A DNA stretch of 64,000 nucleotides. Origin: Scatophagus argus. Its lineage: Eukaryota > Chordata > Actinopteri > Scatophagidae. The stretch covers positions 10,022,318 through 10,086,317 of the forward strand of contig NC_058506.1 of assembly GCF_020382885.2 (NCBI RefSeq). Reading direction: 5' to 3'. The notes beneath the pieces are model-generated. The model was not told where the DNA came from. It saw only the letters and a program-made list of their open reading frames with translations, and made no database searches. Positions 1 to 13,686 of this stretch are shown here, piece after piece. A program made the translations under genes and the position numbers. Positions within the stretch are counted from its first letter, which is position 1, and every line of letters starts with the position of its first letter.

Positions 1-3000
1 CTTCACATTCACACTATTTACTGTGTTAAATATGCAACATCTTAAGGTAGATTTGTTATTGCACATCCCTTCCAAACCAGAAGTGCAGCGTTTATTGGTG
101 TTGTGTTTCACTGGAGGAAGCCCCTGTTGCCTCCTCCCACTGCTGCAGTAGTCATGCTGGCTCTGACATGCTGAAGTTTAAAGACTAGGAAGCCTGCTCT
201 GGCGGCCTCTGCTGCAGGCCTCAAGAACGGACAGACAGACGCCATTTTTTTTATATCTAAAGCCATGCTGGTTTTTTAATGAATGTCCTGCCATCTGCTG
301 GCTATGATGTCTGCATAATGTAACTGGGCACTTTTTCCTAAAAAGGAGTAAAACAGGGACAAGAATTTAATACCAGTAAAAAAAGCGATTTCAACTTTTG
401 GATCGGCATCATGCCAGAAATAAAGATAAACAGAACCTAAAATGTTATCAGTCAGTGTTTCAGACTTTAAATGTTTAACACAGGCACTGAGAAATGAATG
501 TCTCTGTCCTGTGGGATAATAATCCTGTGTCTGTTGTGTAGGTTCTTGTTAGCTCACATTAACCAAAAAATTCCTCATTATAAGCACTTCATTTCAATCT
601 TTCATCCCCTGGTTTCAAACACAGAAATAGTGATTAATTTCAGGTAGTGTTAAATATTAAATACCACTCAAACTATTCTGCCATTCTGGTAGACATAAAC
701 CTGCTGGTCTTGAAATGGTAAATATGACGGAAAACTGTTAAATTCAAGCTAACAGTACACGGTAGCTTGAGTAAATTGGAATACATATTTGTGATTCCTG
801 TGGCCTAGAGCAGGAAGGTCCAATCAATATTTGTGAACAATAAAATCTGATGACATTATGATAAAAATGAAAATCCTGGGCAGCTCAGTTGACATAATGG
901 ATTTTTTCCCCCAGCTATTCATTTTGTGCCAGAGAATGCACCTTTATTCCAAGTACTCAGTGCTTTTATGGTGAACCCATCTCTGATTATCTGGATCAGT
1001 TTCAGTGTCACATCTTAACAACAATAAGGGTTAAAGTTCACCCCCTTCTGCCTTTGAGAATGTCCTCAAATATTTGCTGGGAAGATTTTTTTTTCCTGTT
1101 ATAATCACATTCAAACAAAGTATCTATTATATATCACCAAAGTGTGTACAAAAGTCAAAATCTTTGCTACTTTCCTACTGAAGCACTGAGACTACAACAA
1201 GCTGATACTATTATTGTACAGCCTTAGCAGTGGGGTTGAAGAGGTGAAGTTTGTCCTCACGGTGGCACCAGAGGGACATGAGGTTAAAATCTCTGTGGAA
1301 GCATAACTGTATTCTACTGTCAGTGAGCTTATCAATTTATGAAATATTTTGCTTCCTGGCCCAAATGAAACAGTCATGGAGTGTTGAAAAGGTTCATCCT
1401 CAAGGGAGCATGAATCTACTCAATAAAAATGACCAAAAAATTGCTCATTACTTTGTTGGATAATAATGTGGGATGAATGGCCAGGAGGTCACCAAAAGGA
1501 TTCATCCTCTGGGAGCTGTGAGGATCCACATATTATTACGATTTGGCTGGTAGTTAGATGAGGTATTTTTCTCTGGACCAAATTGTTGACAAAGAAGAAC
1601 ATCCAGCTGAACAACATCTTCATCCTCAGACTCCGCTGAGTGGACCTACAGACTATGATGAATTAAATGAGCCCCAAAATGTTCATTAGTGAATAAATAA
1701 ATAAGATTTAAAAAAAGGAGTAGCCATACAGAGCAAATACATTGTGTAAAAAAGGGTCAACTGATACATTCTGAAATCATTTCAGCAGTTTTGTGTTTCG
1801 TTTACATTTAATTGTCATTGCCATTTTTCCTAATAACATTTTTATCTCATGCCACTTTTTATTTGATGTCTGTTGTCTGAGTCTGTTGCTGAGTGGACAG
1901 TATACAGTGACCTTTTAAAGCCTTTTCACTGAAAACTGCTGCTTGCTGCAGCTGAAAACACTTCAGTGAGAGTGCATTAAGGCAGCAGCGTTATGGAGCT
2001 AAACAATGAGCTGTAAAAGCTCATGTCTCCATAAAGCCAAGAGGAGAAGCAAATTAATGTGATCATTCTCTGTGGGTTTTTTGTTGCCTCTCATATTGTC
2101 ACAGATAAATTGTTATTATAAAAAATATACTGATTATAGCCACTTTCATAAGAAATTAAGAATAGTGAAATGATAAGCTGAATTTAAGTAATTTCTTAAG
2201 TTGTTTCTCAATTCAGCATTTCATTCTTATATTTTACTTAACTTACCTTACCTACTTAGGTATTTCATAATTTATGTATTTGGTATTAAACATCTTGGAG
2301 CATCCTAACTATGACAGATTGTCATTTTAAAATTGTATATTTATAACTTTAATGATAATATACATTTTGGTGACCCAGTGATTCCAGTGTCACCATCAGA
2401 ACACACTTTAGCTGCCCTTTTATAATGAATCTCTCATTTACCCAGTGAACTATTGACTGTGAAAGTGACAGCTGTTTGTTATTATGCTGATGGTCTGCAC
2501 GATGTGTACTCTGAGTTACTAGGTGTTTTCCCTCCGTTTTTCCTCTGAAACATGCCTTTTCTCATGAACTTTTGATCATATCTGAAACCTTGCATTGGTC
2601 CTTCCTCATATTACTGTTTGTCCAAATTATTTACTTTCATTTTAGGATTTTCTTCTGTTTCTTCTCCTGTTTGTCTTGTTAACCCTGCATGGATTTACCT
2701 TATTACTGTTGGCTGCCTACATTCTTCAGCTACAGCTTCCTCTGAAATTGTCCAGACAAGATGTGTCTGTTTGAGGGAGTCAAAGTGCTTCTTGTGAGCC
2801 CAGACCACTGAGTTCTTGCCATAGTTCACTTACAGCTTTAAGACTGCACATAATATGGTTTCATTTAATTGATCTTGATTTCAAATTTTTTGTTTTTCAT
2901 TAGGGGACAAACACAGCAAATGATTCAGCAGGGACAGACATGGCAAAACATTGAGCTTATGGAGTGAGCATTACATTAAATGGGCATTTTCTGTTTGTGA

Positions 3001-5208
3001 AAGAATGGACACTGAATAGAACAAGTTTTTGCTTGTTTCACCTATGCATTGCTGGGTAGTGGGCGTGAAGGTGTTCAGTTTCAGTCTCCCCTTCCCTCCC
3101 TTCTTGTAATCATTGTATCAGCCTTTGCATAACACCTCCTGCTGCAGAGAGGTGCTTGTCAGACCAGTTTTTAGTCACAGTATATTTGCAAATTAACATA
3201 TTTGGGAAGCCCTCAGAGCCAGAAATTCAGGCTTCAGATGCCGGATTTGGTTTTGAGAAAAGTGTAACAATAAGTTCTTATAAAACAGATTTTTAAACAG
3301 AAATGTTGGACTGATTTTATAAATCTCACAGGAGCCGAAGAAGAAATTGTGTTTGAGCTCATCACTGGAAGGATAAAACAGCTCGCCACAGGTGAGCATT
3401 ACTTTTAACTTTTTATCCTACAGGTCACGCTTTCTTGAAAGTCTAATGTAGTAACTGCAGCTTCAAGGTAGTATAGATATATATGTAATTTTTTGTGTTT
3501 TACATGATTCTTTTCTTCAGTACTTTTTATTAAGATGTCTTTCTTGCCTCAAACCCTTAAGTCTGTTCTTTTCTACTAAATGACGTGTTGAATGTTTTCT
3601 TCGCTGCCATTTGAAGCTTTATAAACAAGTTTTCTCGGGTATAGGTCACAATAACCTACTCACTGCTCCTTAAGATGTGAAATATTTAACATAGCGATAA
3701 CTTGATAACGTGTGTTGTCTTACCCGATCTGCTGTGACGGAGCTGAAAAAGACCAAAAGCCTTTAGACAATGTATTTAACATGATCAGCATGTACTGACA
3801 CGTATGATGGAAACGTCTGAATTGCTGTCACCTTTAATACAGATTACACACACATGGCACATTTTACAGTGCTGTACTACACTCATGGTCCACTAAACAA
3901 GAGCAAATAACCAACCAAAAATAACCTGCCTGACCACATTAGCCAGGAACTCTCAAACAGATAACACTCACACACACATGCACAACAGACTCACAAACTC
4001 GTCTCCCCCTTTACCCACTGAATGATTTTTTTTTTTTTTCTCAGTCAAAAACTATGGTATGAAATCTGCTTCTTCTGCTTCTTACCAAAGTTATATTCTC
4101 AAGTGAAACAATAACACAGCAGGTAGTAAAACAGAACAAACACAGCCCGGGTGTGGCTCTGACATTAAACGTACATAAATAGGCTACGTGTGTGTGGGAG
4201 GGATACAGGCAGGTACAACACCTTGAAACTTCCTTATTGTAGAGCAGGAAGGAATACTGCCCCTTTCTGAGAGGTAGGGTGCGTTTGTTTTGTCTTCGAT
4301 CTGTTACTTTTCACTTCACTGGGTGTATCTTAAGCCTTTTCCTGTGTACCTGTCAGATCTCTCTGTACAGTATAGATGTATATAAATAGATGTGTCTTGG
4401 AGCGTCTTGTGAAAAACAAACTGGCTTGTTGCTTCCAGTAACTTCGATTTGATATGCCGTGATGTGTTACTCTTGGCAACAATGAAATATTAAGATTTAT
4501 CCAAAGTGATTATATTGGCACATCCTGTCCAAACGCAGCCTTGAGCGGTCAGTGTGAAGGGGACCAAAGATCAAGAGTTAAAATATCATTGCTCTCTAGA
4601 GGATACAGCTGTGTTGTTCATCATTTCCTTCAGTGCAGTTATACAGTTAAACACAACTGATGTTGTCCCTACAGAAGCTTCAATCAAAACTTACCCAGGA
4701 AGTGTCAGTCACATGCACTATGGCAGCCTTTGATACCTGCTGTCAGTATGTGAAGGCCATGTCATTATTTTGTTTTTTTGTCAGTCATGATGTTTAAAAA
4801 CAAGTGAAATTTAAAGGACATTTGTGAATTAATTATGTCCATCAGACAATTGTGTCACCCCAAGCTATTAAAAATGGCTTTAAAACAGAAGTGTGCTTAA
4901 GTGAGATACTTTTGGTAATGCAGCTCTTCATCTGTGGGCTCTTTCCTAATAAACCAAATAACATGCTGTATTCACAGCCCAGTTTGTATACAGTGCTATG
5001 TATATCAGTTTATATCTTAACCATAGAAGCTCCGTATGCTCATCACTGAGTCTGTCCAGAGGGACTCTGGGTCAGAAGAGAGGTCTGCTAATGATCTGGG
5101 AATTGAGTAGTGCAGAGATTTACAAGATATTCTTACACAGACGTCCAAAAAATTCTCAGAGTCAGAGGTTAGAGGGAGATTCTGTCCACATGAAGTACTA
5201 TTAAACGC
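1..5208. other. Region upstream of capn5 without a recognisable gene
   Basis: Both strands were read. Only short unrelated open frames occur, with no conserved domain, no tRNA-like fold and no clear interspersed repeat. The sequence is AT-rich. AATAAA motifs occur near 838 and 1421, but no upstream gene is visible to which they could belong. One short segment with exon-like borders is listed separately at 3332-3391. The region may hold upstream regulatory sequence or the 5' UTR intron of capn5. Confidence 0.5.
3332..3391 (+). other. Possible non-coding upstream exon (weak)
   Basis: A 60-nt segment is bordered by an acceptor-like CTCACAG and a donor-like CAG|GTGAGC. One frame is open through it but matches nothing I recognise. 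It could be a 5' UTR exon of capn5, whose mammalian orthologue has a non-coding first exon, or it could be chance. Only the splice motifs support it. Confidence 0.2.
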
Positions 5209-5217
5209 TATATAAAG
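5209..5217 (+). promoter_or_regulatory. TATA-box candidate of capn5
   Basis: TATATAAAG lies 60 nt before the capn5 ATG, so a start site near 5240 would give a very short 5' UTR. A competing reading is that the pyrimidine-rich stretch ending in CAG at about 5243 is a splice acceptor and the true promoter lies further upstream. The sequence alone does not decide. Confidence 0.4.
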
Positions 5218-5276
5218 TCAAAACAAGTCTGCTCTCTGTCATCAGTCTGCAGCTGTGAGGCTTCAGAGTCTGGACC

Positions 5277-8200
5277 ATGTTCTCCTCTGCCACCCCGTAC
5301 AAGAACCAGCACTACACCGAACTAAAGAAGGACTGTATTGAGGACAAGAAACTGTTTGAGGATCCAGAGTTCCCAGCGACCAATGCATCGCTGTATTTTA
5401 GGAAACCGCCCCCTGGTCTTGTGGAGTGGAAACGGCCAGGGGTGAGTGGCACACGTGGTCCATTGTTAATATCCATCAGCTGTCTTGTTTTAGTCTTGTT
5501 TTAATGACAACATGTTAACTTTTCTTTTGCAGGAGATAAGCAATGACCCCCATCTTTTTGTGGAGGGCATCAGCTCCCATGACCTGAACCAGGGGGTTGT
5601 GGGAAACTGCTGGTTTGTTGCTGCCTGCTCCTGTCTGGCCTTGAAGCCACACCTCTGGAAGAAGGTGAATTAATTTGGTTTATTAATTCAGAATGTGTGA
5701 GGCGACAGTCTGACGTATATAGTGCTGTTAACAAAATATTAATAAGGCTCATATACTGTAGCACAAATGAGCACAAATCTTTTCAAGGTTTCAAAGTTTC
5801 TTTTCAAGCTGAGTGCGAGCAGTGAACTTAACTCAGTAAAAGTCAGTGTTGCAGATGCTTTCAAAATAAAGTTACAAACCATATAAACATTACATATCAA
5901 AGAAGAATTTGGTTACACAGGAAAGTTTGGAAACGATCTATGAAGAACTTTGTTGATCAAATGTTCATCTTTGTGGTAGAAAGTTTAGTCTGAAAACTCA
6001 GACAGGGTTTTTCTCAGTGAGTGTGAGAGTGAGTGTTTGGAAGCTGTCCAGTGTCACATATTTTGATCTATTAGTAAGATCTCTCTGGTTGAAAACCGGA
6101 AATACCTCTGGGATAATTGGATTAATTATTATATACAGTTCTTCACAAAACAGTACAACAGGGATTAGATGAAATTATGCAGAAAATCTATTCCACATTT
6201 TGTGAAATAAACATCAACAGTGCTTAATGGTCCACCCAAAAACATGATGCCACTGATGTGATTGCTGTATTTATAACCATGTTATTCAAATCTGTCAATT
6301 CCATTAAAGTGGAGGTCATGTGCCATTTCACTCAGGCACAAAACTCCCTGCTTCAGCTAAAATTGGGCCATGAATTGCACATTTGACATTTCCTTTTGTT
6401 TGTTTGTTTGTGTGTGCGTGTGTGTGTGTGTTGCCAGGTAATTCCTGACTATAAGGAGCAGGAATGGGATCCAAAGCACCCAGAAAACTACGCTGGAATC
6501 TTCCATTTCCAGTTTTGGGTGTTTGGTGAGTGGGTGGATGTGGTGGTGGATGACCGGCTGCCTACAATCAATGGAGAGCTCATCTACTGCCACTCGAAAG
6601 ACAACAACGAATTCTGGAGCGCTCTGCTGGAGAAGGCCTACGCTAAGTCAGTAAACTTAAACCACATTGTCCCACGTGCAGAAACAGATTTGTATTTTTT
6701 AATATATTGTATTTATATATAGAAAAAGTATAACTATATAATAGTTATCAATATTTTTAAATATGAAAGGTTGATTACAATAAAAACTACTTATACTTCT
6801 ACACATATGTATCATATTAGTATTAGTCCTATTTCTCATACTATTACTATTGATAGTTTCAAAAATTTCTGCTTTCTGTATATTATACAAAGTATATAAT
6901 ATATATATAAAAAAGTGTTGTATAGCTTAATATTGCAAAAAAATACAGTATATTAGTATATATAACAAAATGCAAATACATAGTGTTTATTCTTATATTC
7001 TTTGTTATAATGTATTTGATATTTTCTCACTTCTTATACACCTCTAACTAAACTTATGATCCCCTGCTCCCTGTGTGTCCAGGCTCGCTGGCTGTTATGA
7101 GTCCCTGGAGGGGGGAAACACCGGAGATGCTGTGGTGGACTTCAGTGGAGCTGTGTCTGAAGCCATCAACCTGGAGGCTGAAGCTTACTATAAGGACCAG
7201 CAGAAGGAAGACCAGCTGTTTGAGGATCTACTGAAGGTCTATGACCGTGGAGGAATCATAAGCTGCTCCATTAAGGTGTGTGCTCTTCCTGAATCTTTCC
7301 TTCTTTGTCTCAATACTTCAGAGAAACTGGCAGCAATGGACCAATTGTTTTTCTAATTTCATCAGGCACAGCCTCATGAAATTGAGCTGAAGATGGCGAA
7401 CGGGCTGGTGAAAGGTCATGCATACTCTGTAACTGCAGTGAAGAAGGTGCGTCTGGGTCACGGTCTGCTGGCCTACTTTAGGAACGAAACCATTCCTCTG
7501 ATCCGCATGAGGAACCCCTGGGGCAAAACTGAATGGAAAGGACCCTGGAGTGACAGGTGAGAAGTGGTTCACGTTTATTTCTTCTCCACTGTTTCATCTG
7601 TTAAAGGTGATACTTCAAACTGTAACAGTCACTGTCTGTAGATTTAAAAGGTCATAAGGACAATTTAACTGCCTTAATTTGACTACTGGGTCCAGTTTTT
7701 GTGAAAAAGCAGAATAAAAATTAACACCACACTCGCAGGTGGATTTTAACTTTAAAACATTTGCTTTCTGTCTTTTATCAGTAAGTAAATTAAGCATCTT
7801 TATCTACTTTACTTGCTCTTCATCAGCTCTGAAGAATGGTCGAAGGTTGGAGATACGGAGAGAGGCAACCTTGGCATCACAGTGGAGGATGATGGGGAGT
7901 TCTGGTGAGTGATTCATTTCCCCTAATCACAGCAGTCCACCTGTGGAGTTTATCTCCTCTTTCCGAGTGTAATCATGCATTTCCTGTTCACATCCACAGG
8001 ATGTCATTCACAGACTGGTGCAAGTTCTTCACAGATGCAGATGTCTGCCGTATCATCAATACTTCCCTGATCAGTATTCATAAGACATGGCATGAGGTTG
8101 TGCACTTTGGGAGCTGGACCAAAAACGCAGAGCCGCTGTTAAACCGCTGCGGTGGCTGTGCGAACCACAAGCAGACATTCCTGCAGAACCCACAGGTACT

Positions 8201-11200
8201 GTGACTCTCTGCTCACATGTGTTCATACACATGTACACATATATATTGACTCCTTTTCAACTTCTTTTACAGTACTTGTTTGATGTTACAAAGGAGGTCG
8301 ATGAGGTCCTAATCTCCTTGCAACAGAGAGACATGAAGATCCACAGAAAAGTCGGTCAAGGAGAAAATCTAACCATTGGCTATGGGGTCTTCAAGGTAAC
8401 ATAGAGAGATAACACTTCCATTGCACGTCTGCCATTTGTTCTCGATCAAAATAATGGTTCATGATTAATCTATAGCTGTTTGTTGTTTGATAAGCGCCAA
8501 AAGACTTATAAATCAGGATTAGCTAACAGGAAAAGATTTGAAGGAACATGATGAGACTGAGATGAGTTTATCACAGAGGAAATGGTGTTTGTCTGGGGCA
8601 AGGAGATCAGTCAGAGGTCAGTTATTCTTGGGGGGAAAACAGGGTACTTTCGTCACATTTTGGCTTCCATTCTGGTCAAAGATTTTGGCTTCGTTTGACT
8701 TTTCCACTAATTTATTGAGCAAACAGTGAACAGTTCTTTGTAATGACAGGCAGACATTACTTGATAGGTTTATCAGAACCAAAACAGACCATTTCAACAA
8801 GAGGCAAACAAATCATAAACGATTAAAGACAAAAACATGCACATACTTTTGTTGATTGTTTCAAGCTGAAAAATGTAGTAGAACCAAACACATTTAGCTT
8901 GGTTTACGCCCAAAGTTTCAAACCAAAGTTTCAGAACTTCCATTAAGATGCAAAGAGGTCGCACACTATTGTGCTGTATATGGTGCTTCTGCAGCTCTTA
9001 TAGAAATCACTATACAATTTAGTGTCCGTATGTGAAACCACAACCTGTGAAAAACACTTTATATATGGGGTTTTACAACAGACATAATTATGTCTGAAAC
9101 TGTAAACCAGTAGGACTTGGCAATGTGATCCAATAAAGGTCTTAACTGGATTGCGGTCCTCTCTTGCAGCTGTAAAACTTGCCAAACTAAATGTTATCCT
9201 ACTCAATGAGACTAGATTGTCACATTCAAATGAGGCCATGTAACCGTATCCAATTAATGTGATTTACTTGTCAGAGACCTGGTTAAGTTCAAACACACAC
9301 CTGATACACTCTTATCATGCCACAAGGAGTGTGTGATTAAAAAAGCACCTGTGAGCTGAACTGTGGTGAGCCTGAACCTGGATTTAACTCTTGTCATCCA
9401 TGGTCATCATTGCAAGTGGTGTGTCCTCCTCCTCCTCCTCCTCCTCCTTCATCTGATGGACTCCAGACACTGTGTCCGCATTCTCTGTTTTTTTTTTTTT
9501 TAATGTCACCATCCTCCACATTTTGCATGCTCCTTTGAGAAGTAGTAGTAGAAGTATAAGGTGAAAAGCAATTAATTTTCAGTTACAGCCCTTTAAATAA
9601 AGTACACAATGTTAAAGATATGTACCAATGGATGTCTGAGGGCATCCCAGCTATTCAATGAAGGCCTGAGTTTGAAGACTGATTATTGAGTGAGCATATA
9701 ACTGGCTGTTAACTGCTCAAACAAGAAGGATATGCAGTATAATCTGGGAGCTGGTCTGACCGCATGTTTTTTTTCTTCTTGCTTAACTGGCACACCACTC
9801 ATCTCACAAGTGGAAAGGATCATTTTAGTCTGAGGAACACAGTAATAAAAACAGACTAATGTTAAATTGAAGTTCTCTTTGCTGTTTTGCCACCAGGAGG
9901 CAGAAGAATATCTAGTGAGCAGTAACCTAAATTATGACTCAATTGTTTAAACTCTTAATATGTAATAATACATTTGCATTCCATTACGCAGTACATAAAT
10001 TCAAGGAGTACTTATTTAAGATGGGCCTGTAAAAGTCAAAAAATATACCCTGAGATGTAGAAATGGAATAGTCCATCAAACCTAAACTGGTTCAGCCACA
10101 AGGGTTGTTGTGTTGTGTTTACATGTGCACTAACATGCTGGTATTGAGCCGTGTGGCCTTTCATATCCCTGTTCATATCATTCTTACATTAATCAGGTTT
10201 CTGAATACCTGTACGCAGCTGTGTCTTGATTTCTCACTATCAACCACCATGTTGTGCAACAACAAAGAAGATTCAGAGACCTGGATCAGGTGTTGCCACA
10301 GTATCCTGGATAAGTAACCGGGATAAGACCTTATCTGTGTCTCTGAAACCAGGATGATGATTAACCAAACACTAAATGAAGCCCAAATGGTTTTCCTTTT
10401 CCAGGTGGAACTGAACAGGAAGTACCGGATGCATGACATCCTGACCCAACAGTGTGTGCAGACGTCCACCTACATCAACGCTCGCACGGTCTTTATGAGA
10501 TGCTTGCTCCCACAGGGCCGCTATGTCATCATTCCCACCACCTTCAGGCCCCAGACGCTGGGGGATTACATGATCCGAGTTTTCACAGATGTGGACTCAG
10601 GCTGCAGGTACAGCTGATGGAGGCGTCAGTGTGTAGATGACAGAGTGTAAATCACCAGCTGTGTTTTATGTTGTCAGACAGAAGTGTAATGTTCACATGT
10701 CTTACAATTATCAGGTCTTCAGAGACACTGCAGGGAAAGCAAGAACACAGCTGTTCTCTGGCTGTTCATTTCAGACACTGGTGGATGGATACCATCCAAG
10801 GAAAGCACTGTTGGAGAACTGAGACTATAAAATTATGTTCATATTAAATCACTTATAAAGTAACACTCTCCTACTGCTTTTCTTGGCCAGAGATTTTGTT
10901 TTGCCAAATTTTGACATTCTTGTTGGCAGACCTAAACACAGAACCAAATCATATTTGCTCACTTGCTGGTCATCCAGGCTGGCCAGTCCAACCACTGTTG
11001 TGTCTATGAAACATAATATCACTTTCCCAGTCTTTATTTGCTAATTATAAGATCTAGGGCAGAATCCTAAGACATAACGACTCTATTTCTCCTTTACTCT
11101 CACAGGGAGTTGACAGAAGATAAGCCGAGGGTAAGATGCTGGAGTTCGTTCCTTGGATACCCACAAGTTGTGTCTCATGTCTATGTCCATGGAGCTGAGG

Positions 11201-12289
11201 GGCTGCAGAACCAGGACAGTACAGGAGGTTAGGACTTCACATCAGACTTTAGCCCAAATCTACTAATCACTGTGAGCAGCATGTAGTCCACCAAACTGGT
11301 TTGCTGAGGTGGATCTCAATGTGTTTTCATGTAGGTGCAGACCCATATGTGATCATTTCCTGTGAGGGCCGCTCAGTGAAATCCATCATCAAGAAGGACA
11401 CCTTGCAGCCAGAGTTTGCAACCAGTGGAATTTTCTACAGGAAGAAGCCCAGAAAGCCCGTAACTGTGGAGGTAAGGTCTTTAACTAATTCTTTACCATT
11501 TCAACTAACTTTTCAGACTCAGAAAAAACACCCTGGTTTAAAGCAAAAAAGATGATGCATTTGTTTTAGGAACAAAAGAGGGAGGAGACTTGTATCCTGC
11601 TGAGACATACAATCCTTCAGTTTTAAAAGTATTATAGTCATAAAACTCAGTGACTTAAAACTAGTGTTTTACATTTACATTTTGCAGGTTTTGTTGGTCA
11701 TTTTTACACTGCTAAGCAATCAAACCACTCCTACAATAAAACAAGCACTTCAATATTATTACCTGAACAATAGTAGTTTTCATGAAAAGTCAAGTTTTTC
11801 GTGAAATATAGAAAATAGAATATAGACTAATAAGAAACCTATACATTTTTAATTGAACAAATAGGCACATACTGTATTGTACTCATTGTGACTAATAATA
11901 ATAATAATAAAATGAACACACTGACTGTATGAACTAGAAAAGCTCACATGTAAGTAGTGATCAAAAGACAGATTTAATGGCAGCTTGGATTAAGAACGCA
12001 AGACGTCGTCGTTATTGCTCAGCGTATTGAAGTCAGACTCACCAGCCCTTCGTGGTCACTTTGTAATATGTAACATTCTGGCTTCATACTGACTGACCTC
12101 GCTCAGGTGTGGAACAGCAATGCCGTGAAGGACGAGTTTATGGGTCAGGTTGTGTTGGCCGGGTCCGTGAAGGACACCACTAACCCTCAGAGGCTTCAGC
12201 TGAGGAAGCGTGGACGGCAGATGTCTGATGAGATGCCCGGCACCATCAGTCTGAGGATCATCACCTCCACTCAGCTGACCACCATCTGA
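5277..12289 (+). CDS. capn5: Calpain-5, cysteine protease with C2 domain
   Basis: Twelve coding exons joined by GT-AG introns with matching phases: 5277-5441, 5533-5664, 6438-6646, 7083-7275, 7366-7556, 7827-7904, 8000-8195, 8273-8395, 10405-10607, 11106-11227, 11335-11471, 12107-12289. They give 643 aa; mammalian calpain-5 is about 640. This is a non-classical calpain, an intracellular Ca2+-activated cysteine protease lacking the C-terminal EF-hand domain. The CysPc core shows Cys81 in GNCWF, His251 in GHAY and Asn283 in RNPWG, so the triad is complete, which separates it from calpain-6, where the Cys is lost. The middle beta-sandwich (about 350-500) contains [10 protein letters not shown]. 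The C2-type domain (about 515-620) contains ADPYV and DEFMGQV. The start is chosen by alignment to the family N-terminus (MFS..PY). Fish carry capn5a and capn5b; I cannot tell which this is. The gene converges on pak1. Confidence 0.97.
6403..6437 (+). repeat. TG microsatellite forming the acceptor of capn5 exon 3
   Basis: A TTTG/TG run reaches to within a few bases of the acceptor TTGCCAG, with exon 3 starting at 6438. The tract occupies the place where a polypyrimidine tract would normally lie. Length changes here could alter exon recognition. Confidence 0.85.
8396..10404 (+). other. Largest capn5 intron; nothing coding seen
   Basis: This 2.0-kb intron separates the exon encoding the end of the protease core/start of the middle domain from the next one. 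It holds a TCC trinucleotide tract at 9424-9448 and a T-run near 9489-9501. No nested gene is visible; the intronless OMP gene, which in mammals is embedded in CAPN5, was looked for and not found. Confidence 0.7.
9424..9448. repeat. TCC trinucleotide microsatellite
   Basis: About eight near-perfect TCC units lie inside the largest capn5 intron. Confidence 0.85.
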
Positions 12290-13165
12290 CCTCGTCTGTG
12301 ACCTGAGGGAGGGCTGGATCTGCGTCAGTGCAGATTTGTAACGGTGAACATCGTGTCAAACTTACCTGACGTGTGCCATTAACAGAGCACCAACACCAGG
12401 AGTGGTTGTTCTCCACCACTGGATGTCCTTGCTTGTGTGTGAACTGAAATTTACATCGTTAATTGCACAATGGTGAATTATTTTTAAAGAAGTGAGTAGG
12501 GCGCTTTTGGACAGACTGAATGTCAACTCCTGTTGTATTGATCCGGAGGTTTAATCTTTAAAATCTTTTAAAAACATTTTGTGTAAATTATAAAATATTT
12601 TTATATTGACATTTTGCAAGTTGTGTGTAACGACACAAGATTTTACACTATAGATACTGTGAGTGATGTGGCAGGAATATGTCATTCAAATCTTAACCAA
12701 ACTTTAGTTAATTTTGTCCTCTATAGTCACATTTATGCAGAAAAACTTACCGCATGTATGATACATAATTCATGTATCATTCATTTCTTTAATGCACCTA
12801 CTGCTGCTTTCCTCAGTCAATTCATATCATCATATTTTATTCCTGTGATTATAAAGAAAACGCAAAACCCTGAATGGCATAAAGAATTAAAAGACGTTCA
12901 ACCTTTGCAGCGTTGCCGCATCTCATGTTTTTCTTCCTCTTTTTATTTCAGTCCAGTTCCCAAACTGCAATATTTTTTTTTTACACTCAAGACACAGCCA
13001 TGCACAATTCAAAGTTCAAAAAGTCTATTGCTTCAACCACAATTAAAAATAGTTTATCCAAAACCTCATTTCCCCGTCACTCATTTGTCCTTTTTCAAAG
13101 ACAGGGAAAGGCCTGCTGAGGTATGCCAGATGGATCAGCAGTTTTACAAAGCTAGACAATAATAA

Positions 13166-13200
13166 GAGTAATAATAATAATAATAATGATAATAATAATT
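13166..13200. repeat. AAT trinucleotide microsatellite
   Basis: AAT/ATA units with one GAT interruption, between the convergent genes. Confidence 0.85.
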
Positions 13201-13624
13201 TAAAAAGTAACATTTTTTGTCTTTGTTCCATTCTCTTGATACACATTAATAGAGGAATTTTCACACCACGTGTACAGGTTTACACATTCAGAAGATAGGA
13301 ATGTACAGGAGCAACCACAGAAAGGGGCACGTCAGCGGTGTCTTGTCCCGATATTCACCTTTGTGCTCATAGTTCAGACCTGTACATGGGGCAGAGGCCA
13401 AACGTCCCAGGACCAGCGGAGCTTCCCGACAGGCCACCCACACCTACCGCACACACACATACATGTACTAACACTCAGCAGTGGTACTCAGGACAGACTG
13501 TGTGGGCCTGCACACAGAGTGCTGCATTCGTCGGCTCTCTGTCCAGATGAAGGAGTGTCCGATAAAGACCGAACAGGACAGCTGGATCCAGGAGTGCAGA
13601 GACAGCGTGTATGTGTGTTCGTTT

Positions 13625-13655
<31 letters not shown>

Positions 13656-13659
13656 TTTT
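13625..13659. repeat. CT dinucleotide tract followed by a T-run
   Basis: About eleven TC units run into 13 T. The tract lies just beyond the pak1 poly(A) signal at 13681-13686 in the direction of pak1 transcription. On that strand it reads A-run then GA repeats. Confidence 0.85.
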
Positions 13660-13680
13660 GATTTTCCAGGGTGCAAAACA

Positions 13681-13686
13681 TTTATT
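13681..13686 (-). promoter_or_regulatory. Candidate pak1 polyadenylation signal
   Basis: AATAAA on the - strand (TTTATT on +) lies 2.7 kb beyond the pak1 stop. It is followed 15-25 nt later by a plausible cleavage context in the segment that reads CACCCTGG on the - strand. It would define a pak1 3' UTR of about 2.7 kb. Confidence 0.45.

Noticed and set aside
5442..12106. Nested OMP gene inside capn5, as in mammals
   Set aside because: No intronless frame of about 160 codons with OMP-like sequence occurs in any intron present here.
12614..13162. 182-codon open frame after the capn5 stop, + strand
   Set aside because: It lies in the expected 3' UTR, has AT-rich codon use and no recognisable domain, and overlaps homopolymers.
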